64,000 nt of DNA from Pseudomonas bharatica CSV86 (GTDB lineage Bacteria; Pseudomonadota; Gammaproteobacteria; Pseudomonadales; Pseudomonadaceae), in NCBI RefSeq assembly GCF_000319305.2, contig NZ_AMWJ02000004.1, positions 62,001 to 126,000 on the forward strand, written 5' to 3'. The position numbers were made by a program, and so were the translations under genes. The notes below the pieces were generated by a model that searched no databases, was not told the DNA's origin, and saw only the letters and a program-made list of their open reading frames with translations. This document shows positions 1 through 8,547 of this stretch, piece after piece. Numbering within the stretch: position 1 is the first letter of the stretch; every line of letters starts with the position of its first letter.

Positions 1-571
1 TATCCCGCGAGCCCACCAGCTTGGTGTCCTGCCCTTCGCCCATGGCAGTGAATGCCGAGGTGATTTCGTAGGTGCGTGTATTGATCAGGCTGAAGTCCGC
101 CACCAGCGTCAGGCCCAGTACCGCCGAATAGCTGCTGGTGTGGTCGAGGGCATTGATGTCGCGCTGGAAGTCGATGTCCGAGAGCGTACCGAACAGCACG
201 TAGTCGGCACCCTTGAAATCGCCGGCCTTGATGCGCTTGATGATGTCGTAGACATCGGTCTTGCTGCCGGTGATGTACGGCTTGCCCTGGACCAGCTGGA
301 ACATCCCTGACTTGAGGATCTCGCCCTTGATGTCGCCGCTGAACTTGCGCAGTTCGGTCTGCTCGATGTAGCTGTCGCTGCTCTCGAACTCGGCGTAGCT
401 CGACGCGCTGCTGGCGTGGTACGGACTGGCCGATGAATTGCTCTGCGCGGCGACGATGTGGATGTACTGCTCCACACGTTCCTGGTACGCGAGGTCGGTC
501 ACCGCCACCCTGGGGGCCGCTTGCACGCCGAAGGCGCAAGCCAGGCCGAGGATTCCCATCCATGCACGCAT
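1..571 (-). CDS. LpoB/CsgG-like exported protein, partial (C-terminus outside window)
   Basis: About 190 codons are visible from an ATG at 571; the 3' end runs off the left edge. The N-terminus (MRAWMGILGLACAFGVQAAP) is a short charged start, hydrophobic core and AQAA-type cleavage site, so it looks like a signal-peptidase I substrate rather than a lipoprotein. The mature part opens with RVAVTDLAYQ and later has ADYVLFGTLSDI, the beta-strand pattern of LpoB/CsgG-type periplasmic domains. It starts 3 bp after the stop of the upstream LpoB-like gene, so the two are translationally linked. Family assignment is by motif pattern only; a role in cell-wall synthesis or surface secretion is inference. 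Confidence 0.6.
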   Translation of the reverse strand, partial: MRAWMGILGLACAFGVQAAPRVAVTDLAYQERVEQYIHIVAAQSNSSASPYHASSASSYAEFESSDSYIEQTELRKFSGDIKGEILKSGMFQLVQGKPYITGSKTDVYDIIKRIKAGDFKGADYVLFGTLSDIDFQRDINALDHTSSYSAVLGLTLVADFSLINTRTYEITSAFTAMGEGQDTKLVGSRD

Positions 572-574
572 TGC

Positions 575-1165
575 TTAGCGCTCCGTGGTCTTGCGGATTT
601 CTTTTTCGTCCATCCATTCGGCCAGGCCGCTTTCGACATCGACCAGTTGCAGGCTGAACTTGTAGAACACGTCCTTGTAATCGCTGCTGCGCTTGACGAT
701 CGAGCTGATCGAACCTTCCAGGCGGTACTTGGCGGCGATCATGTTGCCGGTCTTGGCAACGGTGCTTTTCTTGTACAGGCCGCTCTGGTTCTGCAGCTTG
801 AGCTGGTCGACCTGGCTGTCCATCTGGTTGTTGTCGCTGGCGAAGCGAGCGGTGCCGGACTTCATCAGCTGGGTCTTGATCGACGTGGTGATCTCGCGGG
901 TATCGATGTACTCGCTGGTCTTGTTCTTCACGTCGTAGACCTGCACCACGGGGCGACCGTGCAGCACGCCGGACTGGGCCAGCGAGCGGGTCATGCTCTC
1001 GGCGATCATCTGCAGGTCGGTGGAACCGAACTCGTTGGTCACCAGTTCGACGGCCTTGCTGTCGCCATAGCTGATGTTCTTGCCGCCCAGTACCGGGGAC
1101 GGGCTGGAGCAGCCGCTGGCCAGGGCGACGACGGCAGCGAGCAGGGAAATCTGGATGAACTTCAT
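575..1165 (-). CDS. LpoB-like outer-membrane lipoprotein
   Basis: 196 aa. The start at 1165 is preceded by a GGAG ribosome site about 8 bases away. The signal ends in the lipobox ASGC (Cys19) with Ser at +2, which predicts lipidation and outer-membrane sorting. The mature domain (ISYGDSKAVELVTNEFGSTD, then RPVVQVYDVKNKTSEYIDT) matches the LpoB family (COG3417). E. coli LpoB activates penicillin-binding protein PBP1b. E. coli also carries a ycfL gene beside lpoB, as here. As I recall the literature, PBP1b in P. aeruginosa is activated by an unrelated protein, LpoP, so the PBP1b role should not be assumed. Second-last gene of a four-gene minus-strand operon. Confidence 0.82.
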   Translation of the reverse strand: MKFIQISLLAAVVALASGCSSPSPVLGGKNISYGDSKAVELVTNEFGSTDLQMIAESMTRSLAQSGVLHGRPVVQVYDVKNKTSEYIDTREITTSIKTQLMKSGTARFASDNNQMDSQVDQLKLQNQSGLYKKSTVAKTGNMIAAKYRLEGSISSIVKRSSDYKDVFYKFSLQLVDVESGLAEWMDEKEIRKTTER

Positions 1166-1184
1166 GGAAAACTCCTGGAAAGAA

Positions 1185-1556
1185 TTACTGCGACTGGACT
1201 TCAAGACGGAAATCGGTGGCCTGTGGCACCGGTGCGATGGCGGGCAGTACGGTGGACTGCGAGCCATAAAGGGTCACGGTCTTCCAGCTCTCCTCATCGG
1301 CGACCGGGAAGCCATCGTTGCCCAGCCAGGCGAAGCGATAGAACAGCGTCCTGTTGCTGCCACTGGTGTTGTTCAGCGCCACCTTGACGGTAAGGAAGCC
1401 GTTCTCGCGCGCGACCCGCATCGGGCCGGTCTCGATGTTCTTCAGCTTGCCCATCACCGCGACCTTGCTGGCAGCGCTGCCGGGTGCGGGTGGCGGCGGG
1501 GTGGCGCAGCCGGCCAGGAGGGCGGCGGCGAGGGCGAGGGACAGTTTGAATCGCAT
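1185..1556 (-). CDS. YcfL family (DUF1425) lipoprotein
   Basis: 123 aa. Lipobox LAGC with Cys17 and Ala at +2 predicts an outer-membrane lipoprotein. After a proline-rich linker the domain holds VKVALNNTSGSNRTLFYRFAW, typical of the YcfL/DUF1425 immunoglobulin-like fold, with one globular domain filling the rest. It lies 19 bp upstream of the LpoB-like gene and 14 bp downstream of the COG3014 gene, all on the minus strand. YcfL's biochemical role is unknown; its repeated pairing with LpoB suggests a shared envelope function. Confidence 0.8.
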   Translation of the reverse strand: MRFKLSLALAAALLAGCATPPPPAPGSAASKVAVMGKLKNIETGPMRVARENGFLTVKVALNNTSGSNRTLFYRFAWLGNDGFPVADEESWKTVTLYGSQSTVLPAIAPVPQATDFRLEVQSQ

Positions 1557-1570
1557 GACGAATCCTTCGT

Positions 1571-2965
1571 TTACTTGAGGCTGGCGACGGCGGCGGCCGG
1601 CGCGGGAGGAGTGAGGACGTGGGCTGCCTGGCCGGCGGTATAGACCTGGTTGCCGACCACGCGCAGAGCGACGACCTGGTACGGATGCTCGACCTTGACC
1701 ACCACCTTGCTGCCACCCAGGCCCGACGGCAGGCTCAACTGGTGCTCGCCCTGGCGCAGGCGCACGCGGGTGACCAGGGTGTCGTTGGGCAGGGTGCGCC
1801 AGGTGCGGGTGTCGGCGCCCTCGGTGATGGTCGAGGCGATGCCCATGACCAGTCCGGCCATCGGGTTGGTCTCGTTGATCTGCTTCTGCGCCACGCCACG
1901 GGTTACCGCGCGTACGGTGGTGCGCAGGATGATGCCGGGCATGTCGTCGCGCAGGGCACGACGGGACATGGCCGAAGTGCTGTTGAGCGCAGTGAGGTTC
2001 AGCGCCTTGTCGTCCAGGTTGATCTGGCTGATGCGTGCCGTGGACGCATCTTCGCGCATGATCGGAAACGACAGCGGAGTGATCACCAGGTTGCCGCTGA
2101 TCATCAAGGGAAGAGGAATACGGATCGAGTCGCGTGCCGGGGCAAGGCCGCTCTGGACGACTATCAGCACGTCACTGTCCTGGTCCTTGCCCGGGGTCTT
2201 GTCGAGGTCGAGCAGCGCCTGTTCCAGCAGCGGGGTGTTGGGCAGCAATTCAGCGGCCTTGCGATAGCCCGGCGCAGCCAGGCCCCTTTCGCCAAGTGCC
2301 TCGTAGACATAGCCGGACAGGAAGTGGCTGAAGGCGCTCTGATAGCTGTTCTTGAGGCTGATGACTTCAGGTGCGTCCAGGGCCGCCACCGGATAGCCCT
2401 GAAGGTCCTTGTACTCGGTCTTGAGCCCTTCCTTTTCGGCCTCTTCCTCGCGCTTGAGGTATTCCTTGTCGCGAAGTTCGGCGATCACTGCCTCGCGCTC
2501 ATGGGTTTTCTTGATCGCCGTGCGGGCACCATCGAAATCGTTCTGTGCCAGCAGGTTGAGGGCCATCTGCGTGGTCAGCATGACTTTTTCGTAGTCGTAG
2601 CCTTCGTAGCGGCGGACCTTGTCGTTGATCAGGTAGCTACCGAACTGGCTCAGGTACTTGTCGGTGTCGAGCCTGACCGATTCTTCCCATTTGAATACCA
2701 TGCCGTCGGCTTCGCGCCAGGCGTTCTGGCTGCCTGCCAGGTCGCCCTTGGAACGCAGCAGTTCGCCCTTCTCGAACCAATAGAGCAGGTCCTTGTCCTC
2801 GCCCGTGTTGTTTTTCTCCAGCACGGCGAGAGCGGCATCGACATTGCCGGTGCTCAGATGCTGGTTGGTTTCCTTGAGTTCGTTGTCGTAGCTGCGGAAC
2901 ATCGCGCAGCCGGTCAGCTGGGTAGCCACGAAGAGCGTGGCGAGCGTGAGTACGCGGGATTTCAT
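1571..2965 (-). CDS. COG3014 family lipoprotein of unknown function
   Basis: 464 aa, first gene of the four-gene operon. The signal sequence ends in the lipobox LTGC (Cys20, Ala at +2). Residues about 25-280 are mostly helical and look TPR-like: NQHLSTGNVDAALAVLEKNN, then YRKAAELLPNTPLLEQALLD. The C-terminal part is beta-rich, with repeats of the type PNDTLVTRVRLRQGEHQLSL. Matches the uncharacterised COG3014 family by overall layout. A TPR-bearing lipoprotein with LpoB-like and YcfL-like partners suggests an outer-membrane scaffold; that is inference. A 321-bp intergenic stretch separates it from the divergent iron permease. Confidence 0.75.
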   Translation of the reverse strand: MKSRVLTLATLFVATQLTGCAMFRSYDNELKETNQHLSTGNVDAALAVLEKNNTGEDKDLLYWFEKGELLRSKGDLAGSQNAWREADGMVFKWEESVRLDTDKYLSQFGSYLINDKVRRYEGYDYEKVMLTTQMALNLLAQNDFDGARTAIKKTHEREAVIAELRDKEYLKREEEAEKEGLKTEYKDLQGYPVAALDAPEVISLKNSYQSAFSHFLSGYVYEALGERGLAAPGYRKAAELLPNTPLLEQALLDLDKTPGKDQDSDVLIVVQSGLAPARDSIRIPLPLMISGNLVITPLSFPIMREDASTARISQINLDDKALNLTALNSTSAMSRRALRDDMPGIILRTTVRAVTRGVAQKQINETNPMAGLVMGIASTITEGADTRTWRTLPNDTLVTRVRLRQGEHQLSLPSGLGGSKVVVKVEHPYQVVALRVVGNQVYTAGQAAHVLTPPAPAAAVASLK

Positions 2966-3204
2966 TACTTCTTCCCTGAGAGTTGGCGAATTTTCCCGGC
3001 TATATAGGTCCGGAAATTCTTATAAGTATTTTTGAAATTTCGAATGGATATAGGGGGTGGCGTGACGCATTAGGCCCCTTTTCCCTTGGGGTGGGAGGAG
3101 CCGTTTGTTACCACCGGTAAGTGCCATTACGCGTGCCATTATCCCTGAGCCGCCCGACGAGCGGTAATTTTCCGGGGAAGAAAGTGGCAACTGATGAAAT
3201 TGTT

Positions 3205-3223
3205 GCGAATTTTTACGATTCGC
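3205..3223. promoter_or_regulatory. Inverted repeat upstream of the iron permease, possible operator
   Basis: Arms GCGAAT and ATTCGC are separated by 7 bases, 64 bp before the chosen permease ATG. A related ATTCGCCT sequence recurs near 3255. Iron-permease genes of this type are often Fur-regulated, but this repeat does not match the classical Fur 19-mer well, so the regulator is unknown. Confidence 0.25.
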
Positions 3224-3286
3224 CTTGAGCCTGCCAGGGCGGCGGTGAACAATATTCGCCTCATCGCTGACGTCCGAGATTGGCTC

Positions 3287-5182
3287 ATGATTTCCCGCTC
3301 CCGCTTGATCGCCTGGCTGCTCTGGCCAGTGCTGGCCCTGGGCAGTGCCGTGGCACTCGCCGAACCTGTCGAGGGGGCGGCGAAAGCCCTGCATTTGCTG
3401 GATTACATCGGTGCCGACTATCCGCCGACGGTCAAGGCCGGCGCGGTGCTCGACGAGTCCGAGTACCGCGAGCAACTGGAGTTCGTCGGCACGCTGCAAG
3501 GGCTGCTGGCCGACCTGCCGGATCGCCCGCAACGCAAGGCGCTGGAGGACGGGGTAGCTGCCCTGCGCCAGGCGATCAGCGAACGTCAGGACGGCCCGGT
3601 AGTAGCCCGTCAGGCCCGACAGCTGGGCGCCGACCTGGCTTTGGCCTACGAGGTCGCCCTGGCTCCCTTGATCACGCCCGATCCAACCCGCGGTGCGCCG
3701 CTGTATGCTCAGCATTGCTCGGTCTGCCATGGCGACACGGGCGCCGGTGACGGCCCGGCAGGTGTCGGCCTGGAGCCGGCCCCGGCGAACCTGCGTGATC
3801 CCGGCCGTCTGGACCACCTGAGCCTCTACGCTATCTACAGCACCCTCGGCCTGGGCATCGAAGGCACCGACATGCCGTCCTTTGCCGACCAGCTTGATGA
3901 GCGCCAGCGCTGGGATCTGGCGACCTACATCGCCAGCTTTACCGCCGATCCGGCCAAGGCTGCCAGTGACAAGCCGTTCAGCCTCGGCGATCTGGCGCGC
4001 CAGACCCCGGCGGAAGTCCAGGCGGCCCAGGGTGCCGACGCGGTAGCGGCGTTCCGCGCCCAGCGCGCCCAGCCGCCGCAGGTCAAGCGCGGCCCGGGGC
4101 AACTGCTCGACTACACCGCCAACACCCTCGACCAGAGCCTTGCGGCTTACCGCAGTGGTGACCATGAGCAGGCCTACGACCTTTCCGTCGCGGCCTACCT
4201 GGAAGGTTTCGAGCTGGTGGAAAGCTCGCTGGACAACGTCGATAGCAACCTGCGCAAGACCACCGAAAAGGCCTTGATGGCTTACCGCCAGTCGCTGCAG
4301 GACGGCCTGCCGCTGGACCAGGTGATGGCCAGGCTGGATGTCGCCAAGGCCAGTCTGAAGGAATGTGCCGGCCTGCTGGGGGGCGATGGCCTGAGCTGGT
4401 CGCTGAGCTTCGTTTCCGGTTTGCTGATCCTGCTGCGCGAGGGCCTGGAAGCGATCCTGGTGCTGGCGGCGATCCTCGCGTTCCTGCGCAACACCGGCCA
4501 GCAGGCGGCGGTGCGCAGCGTCAACATCGGCTGGGGCCTGGCCCTGGTTGCCGGCTTTGCCACCTGGGCGGTGGCAGCCTATGTGATCGATGTCGGCGGT
4601 GCCCAGCGCGAGTTGCTGGAAGGCAGTACGGCCTTGTTCGCCAGCGTCATGGTGCTTTGGCTCGGGGTGTGGATGCATGACCGGCGCCACGCTGCCGCCT
4701 GGCAGGACTACATCAAGAGCAGCCTGGTCGGCGGCGGCGGTCGCTTCGGCTTTGCCGTATTGGCGTTCTTCTCGGTGTATCGCGAGCTGTTCGAAGTGAT
4801 CCTGTTCTACGAAACCCTGTGGTTGCAGGCGGGCCCCGGCGGACATCAGGCGGTGCTGGCCGGTGGTGCGACGGCGCTGGTGCTGCTGGTCGGTCTGGCC
4901 TGGGTGATCCTGCGTGGTTCGGCCCGGCTGCCGCTGGCGTTGTTCTTCAGCATCAACGCGGCACTGCTTTGCGCGCTGTCGGTCGTGTTCGCCGGCCACG
5001 GGGTCAAGGCCTTGCAGGAAGCCGGGGTGTTCGGCACCCATCCAGTGGCGTTCTTCGACTTCGAATGGCTGGGGATTCATGCCGATCTGTATTCGCTGTC
5101 TGCCCAGTGCGTCGCGCTGCTGGCGGTGATCGTCCTGTACGGGCGCAGCTGGCTGGCTTCGCGGCGCGTGGCGGCGTCGTGA
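3287..5182 (+). CDS. Cytochrome c / FTR1-family iron permease fusion
   Basis: 631 aa from the ATG at 3287, which directly precedes a signal-like segment (RLIAWLLWPVLALGSAVALA). An upstream in-frame start at 3194 would place 31 hydrophilic residues before the signal and is less likely. The periplasmic N-terminal half carries a c-type haem site CSVCH (Cys144, Cys147, His148). The C-terminal half has several membrane segments with FTR1 motifs: REGLE at 384-388 and the variant RELFE at 499-503. In yeast Ftr1 and EfeU the REXXE motifs bind iron. The fusion suggests oxidation of ferrous iron coupled to uptake, which is inferred from architecture. Stands alone, divergent from the lipoprotein operon. 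Confidence 0.88.
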   Translation: MISRSRLIAWLLWPVLALGSAVALAEPVEGAAKALHLLDYIGADYPPTVKAGAVLDESEYREQLEFVGTLQGLLADLPDRPQRKALEDGVAALRQAISERQDGPVVARQARQLGADLALAYEVALAPLITPDPTRGAPLYAQHCSVCHGDTGAGDGPAGVGLEPAPANLRDPGRLDHLSLYAIYSTLGLGIEGTDMPSFADQLDERQRWDLATYIASFTADPAKAASDKPFSLGDLARQTPAEVQAAQGADAVAAFRAQRAQPPQVKRGPGQLLDYTANTLDQSLAAYRSGDHEQAYDLSVAAYLEGFELVESSLDNVDSNLRKTTEKALMAYRQSLQDGLPLDQVMARLDVAKASLKECAGLLGGDGLSWSLSFVSGLLILLREGLEAILVLAAILAFLRNTGQQAAVRSVNIGWGLALVAGFATWAVAAYVIDVGGAQRELLEGSTALFASVMVLWLGVWMHDRRHAAAWQDYIKSSLVGGGGRFGFAVLAFFSVYRELFEVILFYETLWLQAGPGGHQAVLAGGATALVLLVGLAWVILRGSARLPLALFFSINAALLCALSVVFAGHGVKALQEAGVFGTHPVAFFDFEWLGIHADLYSLSAQCVALLAVIVLYGRSWLASRRVAAS

Positions 5183-5245
5183 TTTGAAGCGGGGCGGGCG
5201 AGCAGCCATACTGCCCGCCCGTTTCAAGTTGTGGATAACTCTGTC

Positions 5246-5707
5246 ATGCGTGTCTGGATCGACGCCGATGCCTGCCCGAAGCTGGCCAGGGACCAGGTCG
5301 TCAAGTTCGCGCTAAAGCGCCAGTTCGAGGTGGTGATGGTGGCCGGCGGGCCCCAGGCCAAGCCGCCGTTCGCCCTTGTCAGGCTGATCGTCGTGCCCAG
5401 CGGGCCGGATGCCGCCGATGACTATCTGGTGGAGCATGCCGTGCCGGGCGAACTGGTGATCTGCAGCGACGTACCGCTGGCCGACCGGCTGGTGAAGAAA
5501 GGCGTGGCAGCGCTGGACCCGCGCGGCCGCGAGTTCGACGAGCGGAACATGGGCGAGCGGTTGGCGGTGCGCAACCTGTTCACCGACCTGCGCGAGCAGG
5601 GGCAGGTTGGCGGCGGGCAGGCGCCCTACGGGGAGAAGGAGAAGCAGGCGTTTGCCAATTCGCTGGACCGGATCCTGACCCGGCTGGCGAGGCAGTTTCC
5701 TGGCTGA
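5246..5707 (+). CDS. YaiI/YqxD family (UPF0178, DUF188) protein
   Basis: 153 aa. It opens with MRVWIDADACPK, the hallmark of the family (a PIN-like fold with clustered acidic residues). A GTG at 5231 would add five residues, but the ATG at 5246 sits exactly at the conserved N-terminus. Conserved stretches CSDVPLADRLVKKG and LDPRGREFDERNMGERLAVR follow. Biochemical function is not established; the PIN-like fold suggests a nuclease. Lies 63 bp after the iron permease and is followed by a REP pair. Confidence 0.88.
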   Translation: MRVWIDADACPKLARDQVVKFALKRQFEVVMVAGGPQAKPPFALVRLIVVPSGPDAADDYLVEHAVPGELVICSDVPLADRLVKKGVAALDPRGREFDERNMGERLAVRNLFTDLREQGQVGGGQAPYGEKEKQAFANSLDRILTRLARQFPG

Positions 5708-5724
5708 TGGGGTGCTCTTTGAGA

Positions 5725-5787
5725 GCCTCATCGCTGGCAAGCCAGCTCCCACAGGTCCTGTGGGAGCTGGCTTGCCAGCGATGAGGC
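5725..5787. repeat. REP pair (BIME-like), perfect 31-bp arms
   Basis: Two REP units face each other with a single-base spacer. The arms GCCTCATCGCTGGCAAGCC... and their exact complement are 31 bp each. Sits in the convergent gap between the YaiI-family gene and elbB and would form a strong hairpin on either transcript, so it may also end or protect transcripts. Confidence 0.9.
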
Positions 5788-5796
5788 CCCGGAGGC

Positions 5797-6462
5797 CTAC
5801 TCGCCTTCGTGGGTCAGTTCGAGCACCCGGTCCACCAGCTTGTTGATGCCGCTTGCCGCGTCGCTGATCGACTGCGCCAGCATGTAGGCCGGGGTGCTGA
5901 CCAGCTTGCGCTGGGTGTCTTCGACGATGTCATGGACATCGCATTCTTCATGGGTGCCGCCCATCTTGACGATGGCCGCGCTGGTATCGGCGTCGTTGCC
6001 GATGGTGCAGACCACGCCAGGCCCATAGATCTTCGCCGCCAGTGCCGGCGAGATGCAGATCAGGCCCACCGGTTTGCCCGCCTCGGCGAAGGCTTCGGCC
6101 AGGGCCAGTACATCCGGGTGAACGCTGCAGCCGGGGCCATCGACCGCGAAGCTGGACAGGTTTTTCGCCGCGCCGAACCCGCCGGGCACGATCAGCGCGT
6201 CGAAGTCGTTGACGTCCGCCTCGCCCAGGTCCTTGATCTCGCCGCGGGCAATGCGCGCCGACTCGACCAGCACATTGCGCGTTTCGGGCATTTCTTCGCC
6301 AGTCAGGTGGTTGATCACATGCCTCTGCGCGATGTTCGGCGCGAAGCACTGTACCTGGGCACCACGCTGGTCGAGACGCAGCAGGGTGATCACGCTTTCG
6401 TGGATCTCCGCGCCGTCGTAGACGCCGCAGCCCGACAGAATCACAGCAACTTTTTTGGTCAT
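5797..6462 (-). CDS. elbB: Isoprenoid biosynthesis glyoxalase ElbB
   Basis: 221 aa, full length for the family. DJ-1/PfpI superfamily fold: MTKKVAVILSGCGVYDGAEI at the start, the oxyanion-type loop IVPGGFGAAKN near 91-101, and the nucleophile elbow GLICISPA with Cys136. Family members have weak glyoxalase activity and were linked genetically to isoprenoid synthesis in E. coli (ElbB/YhbL); the true substrate is uncertain. The 3' end lies 9 bp from the REP pair. A 113-bp gap separates it from the divergent desaturase-family gene. Confidence 0.88.
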   Translation of the reverse strand: MTKKVAVILSGCGVYDGAEIHESVITLLRLDQRGAQVQCFAPNIAQRHVINHLTGEEMPETRNVLVESARIARGEIKDLGEADVNDFDALIVPGGFGAAKNLSSFAVDGPGCSVHPDVLALAEAFAEAGKPVGLICISPALAAKIYGPGVVCTIGNDADTSAAIVKMGGTHEECDVHDIVEDTQRKLVSTPAYMLAQSISDAASGINKLVDRVLELTHEGE

Positions 6463-6575
6463 GCTTTCTACTCCCGTTTCAAGGCGCTAAATGTCGTCTA
6501 ATTTGGCAGTTGTCGCCATAGGGATAAGTGGATCGTAGGCCTAATCTTGATCCATCGCCTGAAAATGGACCCGCC

Positions 6576-7862
6576 ATGGACTTCATCCTGCTCGCCGTGC
6601 CGTTTTTCTTCGTGTTGATAGCGGTCGAGCTGCTCGCCGATCGCTGGCGCGGCATGCGCAACTATCGTCTGGCCGATACCGTCAACAGCCTGAGCGCGGG
6701 GGTACTGTCCACCACCTTCGGCTTGCTGACCAAGGGCGTCGGCCTGGTGACCTACGCCATTGCGGTAGAACACCTGGCCCTTTTCGAATTGCCGTCCGAG
6801 GCCTGGTGGGTATGGGTGATCGCCTTCGTTGCCTATGACTTCTGCTATTACTGGCTGCACCGCTTCGGGCATGAGTGCAACATCCTGTGGGCAGCGCACT
6901 CGGTGCATCACCAGAGCGAGGAGTACAACCTTTCCACGGCGCTGCGCCAAACCAGCACGGGCTTCCTGTTGTCGTGGGTGTTCTATCTGCCACTGGCGGT
7001 GCTCGGTGTGCCGCTGCTGGTGTTCATCAGCGTCGGCGCGTTGAACCTGCTGTACCAGTTCTGGGTACATACACGGCACATCCCCAGGCTCGGCTGGTAC
7101 GAGTGGATCTTCGTCACGCCCTCCAACCATCGCGTCCACCATGCACAGAATCCTTTGTACTTGGATCGCAACTACGGTGGTGTGTTCATTCTCTGGGACC
7201 GCCTGTTTGGCACCTTTCAGTCCGAGGATGATGCAGAACCGGTGATCTTCGGCGTGACCACGCCGCTGGCGAGCTGGAATCCGCTGTGGGCCAACCTGCA
7301 GTTCTACGCGCAGTTGTGGAACGATGCGCGCCGCGCCTCGCGCTGGCAGGACAAGCTGCGCATCTGGTTCATGCCCACCGGCTGGCGACCGGCGGATGTG
7401 GCGCAACGTTATCCACAGGCCGGGCAGGACCTGGCGAATTTCAAGAAGTTCGAGGTGCCCCTGGCCTGGTCGCGACAGCTCTATGTAGTGCTGCAGTTCG
7501 TTATCTACGTGGCGCTGGGCAGCTATCTGATGAACGCGGGCCCGCATCTGTCGCTGCCAGCATTGTGGCTGGGCGCGCTGGTGATCGGGTTCGGGTTGTT
7601 CGTGCTGGGGACGGCACTGGAGAACCGTCCCTGGGCGCTGAAGCTGGAAATGCTGCGCCTGGCGCTGACCCTGCCGGCCTACGCGCTGGCCGGGTGGGCC
7701 GGTTTAGCGCCGGTCACTGTCCTGGGATGGGTCATTCTGCTCGCCTACGAGCTGCTCAGCCTGCTGGGCCTGCGCTTGCTGTTTGGCGATGCGCGCAGCC
7801 TTGAAGCGTCGGCGCAACCACAGCAGGCCGCCCAGCACCAGCAGACCGCCAAGCACCCATAG
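6576..7862 (+). CDS. Sterol desaturase / fatty-acid hydroxylase family membrane protein
   Basis: 428 aa from the ATG at 6576; an in-frame start at 6528 would add 16 polar residues before a clear membrane segment and is rejected. Three di-iron histidine clusters are present: HRFGH (95-99), HSVHH (108-112) and HRVHH (185-189), with the NYGG-x-WD-x-LFGTF block after the third. Several membrane segments lie before, between and after them, including an extra C-terminal hydrophobic region (about 320-410). Substrate unknown; relatives hydroxylate or desaturate lipids. The last 53 codons overlap the 3' end of the convergent DedA gene, and the tail is Gln/Ala-rich. Confidence 0.87.
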   Translation: MDFILLAVPFFFVLIAVELLADRWRGMRNYRLADTVNSLSAGVLSTTFGLLTKGVGLVTYAIAVEHLALFELPSEAWWVWVIAFVAYDFCYYWLHRFGHECNILWAAHSVHHQSEEYNLSTALRQTSTGFLLSWVFYLPLAVLGVPLLVFISVGALNLLYQFWVHTRHIPRLGWYEWIFVTPSNHRVHHAQNPLYLDRNYGGVFILWDRLFGTFQSEDDAEPVIFGVTTPLASWNPLWANLQFYAQLWNDARRASRWQDKLRIWFMPTGWRPADVAQRYPQAGQDLANFKKFEVPLAWSRQLYVVLQFVIYVALGSYLMNAGPHLSLPALWLGALVIGFGLFVLGTALENRPWALKLEMLRLALTLPAYALAGWAGLAPVTVLGWVILLAYELLSLLGLRLLFGDARSLEASAQPQQAAQHQQTAKHP

Positions 7863-8339
7863 CTCGTACTTTTTCACATTGCCCAGCAGCCCTTCGAGGA
7901 TCGCGCCGAAGTGGTAGGCGGCCGCGCCAAGGGCCAGGGCCCAGATGGCCGCGCCGATGCCATTGAGCAGCAGGTAGCGGCGCGGTGGATAACCGGACAG
8001 GCCGATGGCCACCGGCATTACTGTGCGCAGGCCGTAGACGAAGCGGAAACTCAGCACCCAGATGTCGGGATGGCGGCGCACATGCTCCAGTGCACGGTCG
8101 CCCATCATTTGCCAGCGTGGTTTGCGCGCCAGCAGTTTGCGTCCATGGCGACGCCCCATGAAGTACCAGAGCTGGTCGCCGGCGTAGCTGCCGAAGAAGG
8201 CCACCAGCACCACCAGGTTGATATCCATGTATCCGCGGAACGCCAGGAATCCGGCCAGCACCAGGATGGTCTCGCCTTCAAAGAACGTACCTAGAAAAAG
8301 GGCAAAGTAGCCAAAATCTTGCAGGAATTGTTGGAGCAT
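7704..8339 (-). CDS. DedA family membrane protein
   Basis: 211 aa. Shows FLGTFFEGETILVLAGFLA near the N-terminus and FRFVYGLRTVMPVAIGLSGY in the centre, both DedA/VTT hallmarks, including the Arg-x3-Arg region needed for activity in E. coli DedA proteins. Four or five hydrophobic segments. DedA proteins affect membrane potential and lipid carrier recycling. The C-terminal tail after RRRFK is Gln/Ala/Glu-rich and is encoded within the 159-bp antisense overlap with the desaturase-family gene. Divergent from hemB across a 208-bp gap. Confidence 0.88.
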   Translation of the reverse strand: MLQQFLQDFGYFALFLGTFFEGETILVLAGFLAFRGYMDINLVVLVAFFGSYAGDQLWYFMGRRHGRKLLARKPRWQMMGDRALEHVRRHPDIWVLSFRFVYGLRTVMPVAIGLSGYPPRRYLLLNGIGAAIWALALGAAAYHFGAILEGLLGNVKKYELWVLGGLLVLGGLLWLRRRFKAARIAKQQAQAQQAEQLVGEQNDPSQDSDRR

Positions 8340-8547
8340 TTTCTGGATGCTGGCGAAATGAACGCGCAGCCTACCCCTTCATGGCCTTCGGGGAAAGTGT
8401 CCAAATGTGTCTCGACGTGAACAATTCCTACAAGGGACAATGACTGCGTCTGTAGGTCGCAGGGTTGTCCCCGCCTGTCACACAAGCGTCATAATGGCCG
8501 CTTATAACTGTCGCGCCCGCCTGTCCATGCGGGCTCAGGAGTCTGCC

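Noticed and set aside
3020..5227. 735-codon open frame antisense to the iron permease
   Set aside because: It is a high-GC shadow, with Gln/Arg/His/Gly-rich low-complexity sequence; the plus-strand gene has clear motifs.
5231..5245. GTG start for the YaiI-family gene
   Set aside because: The conserved family N-terminus begins exactly at the ATG 5246.
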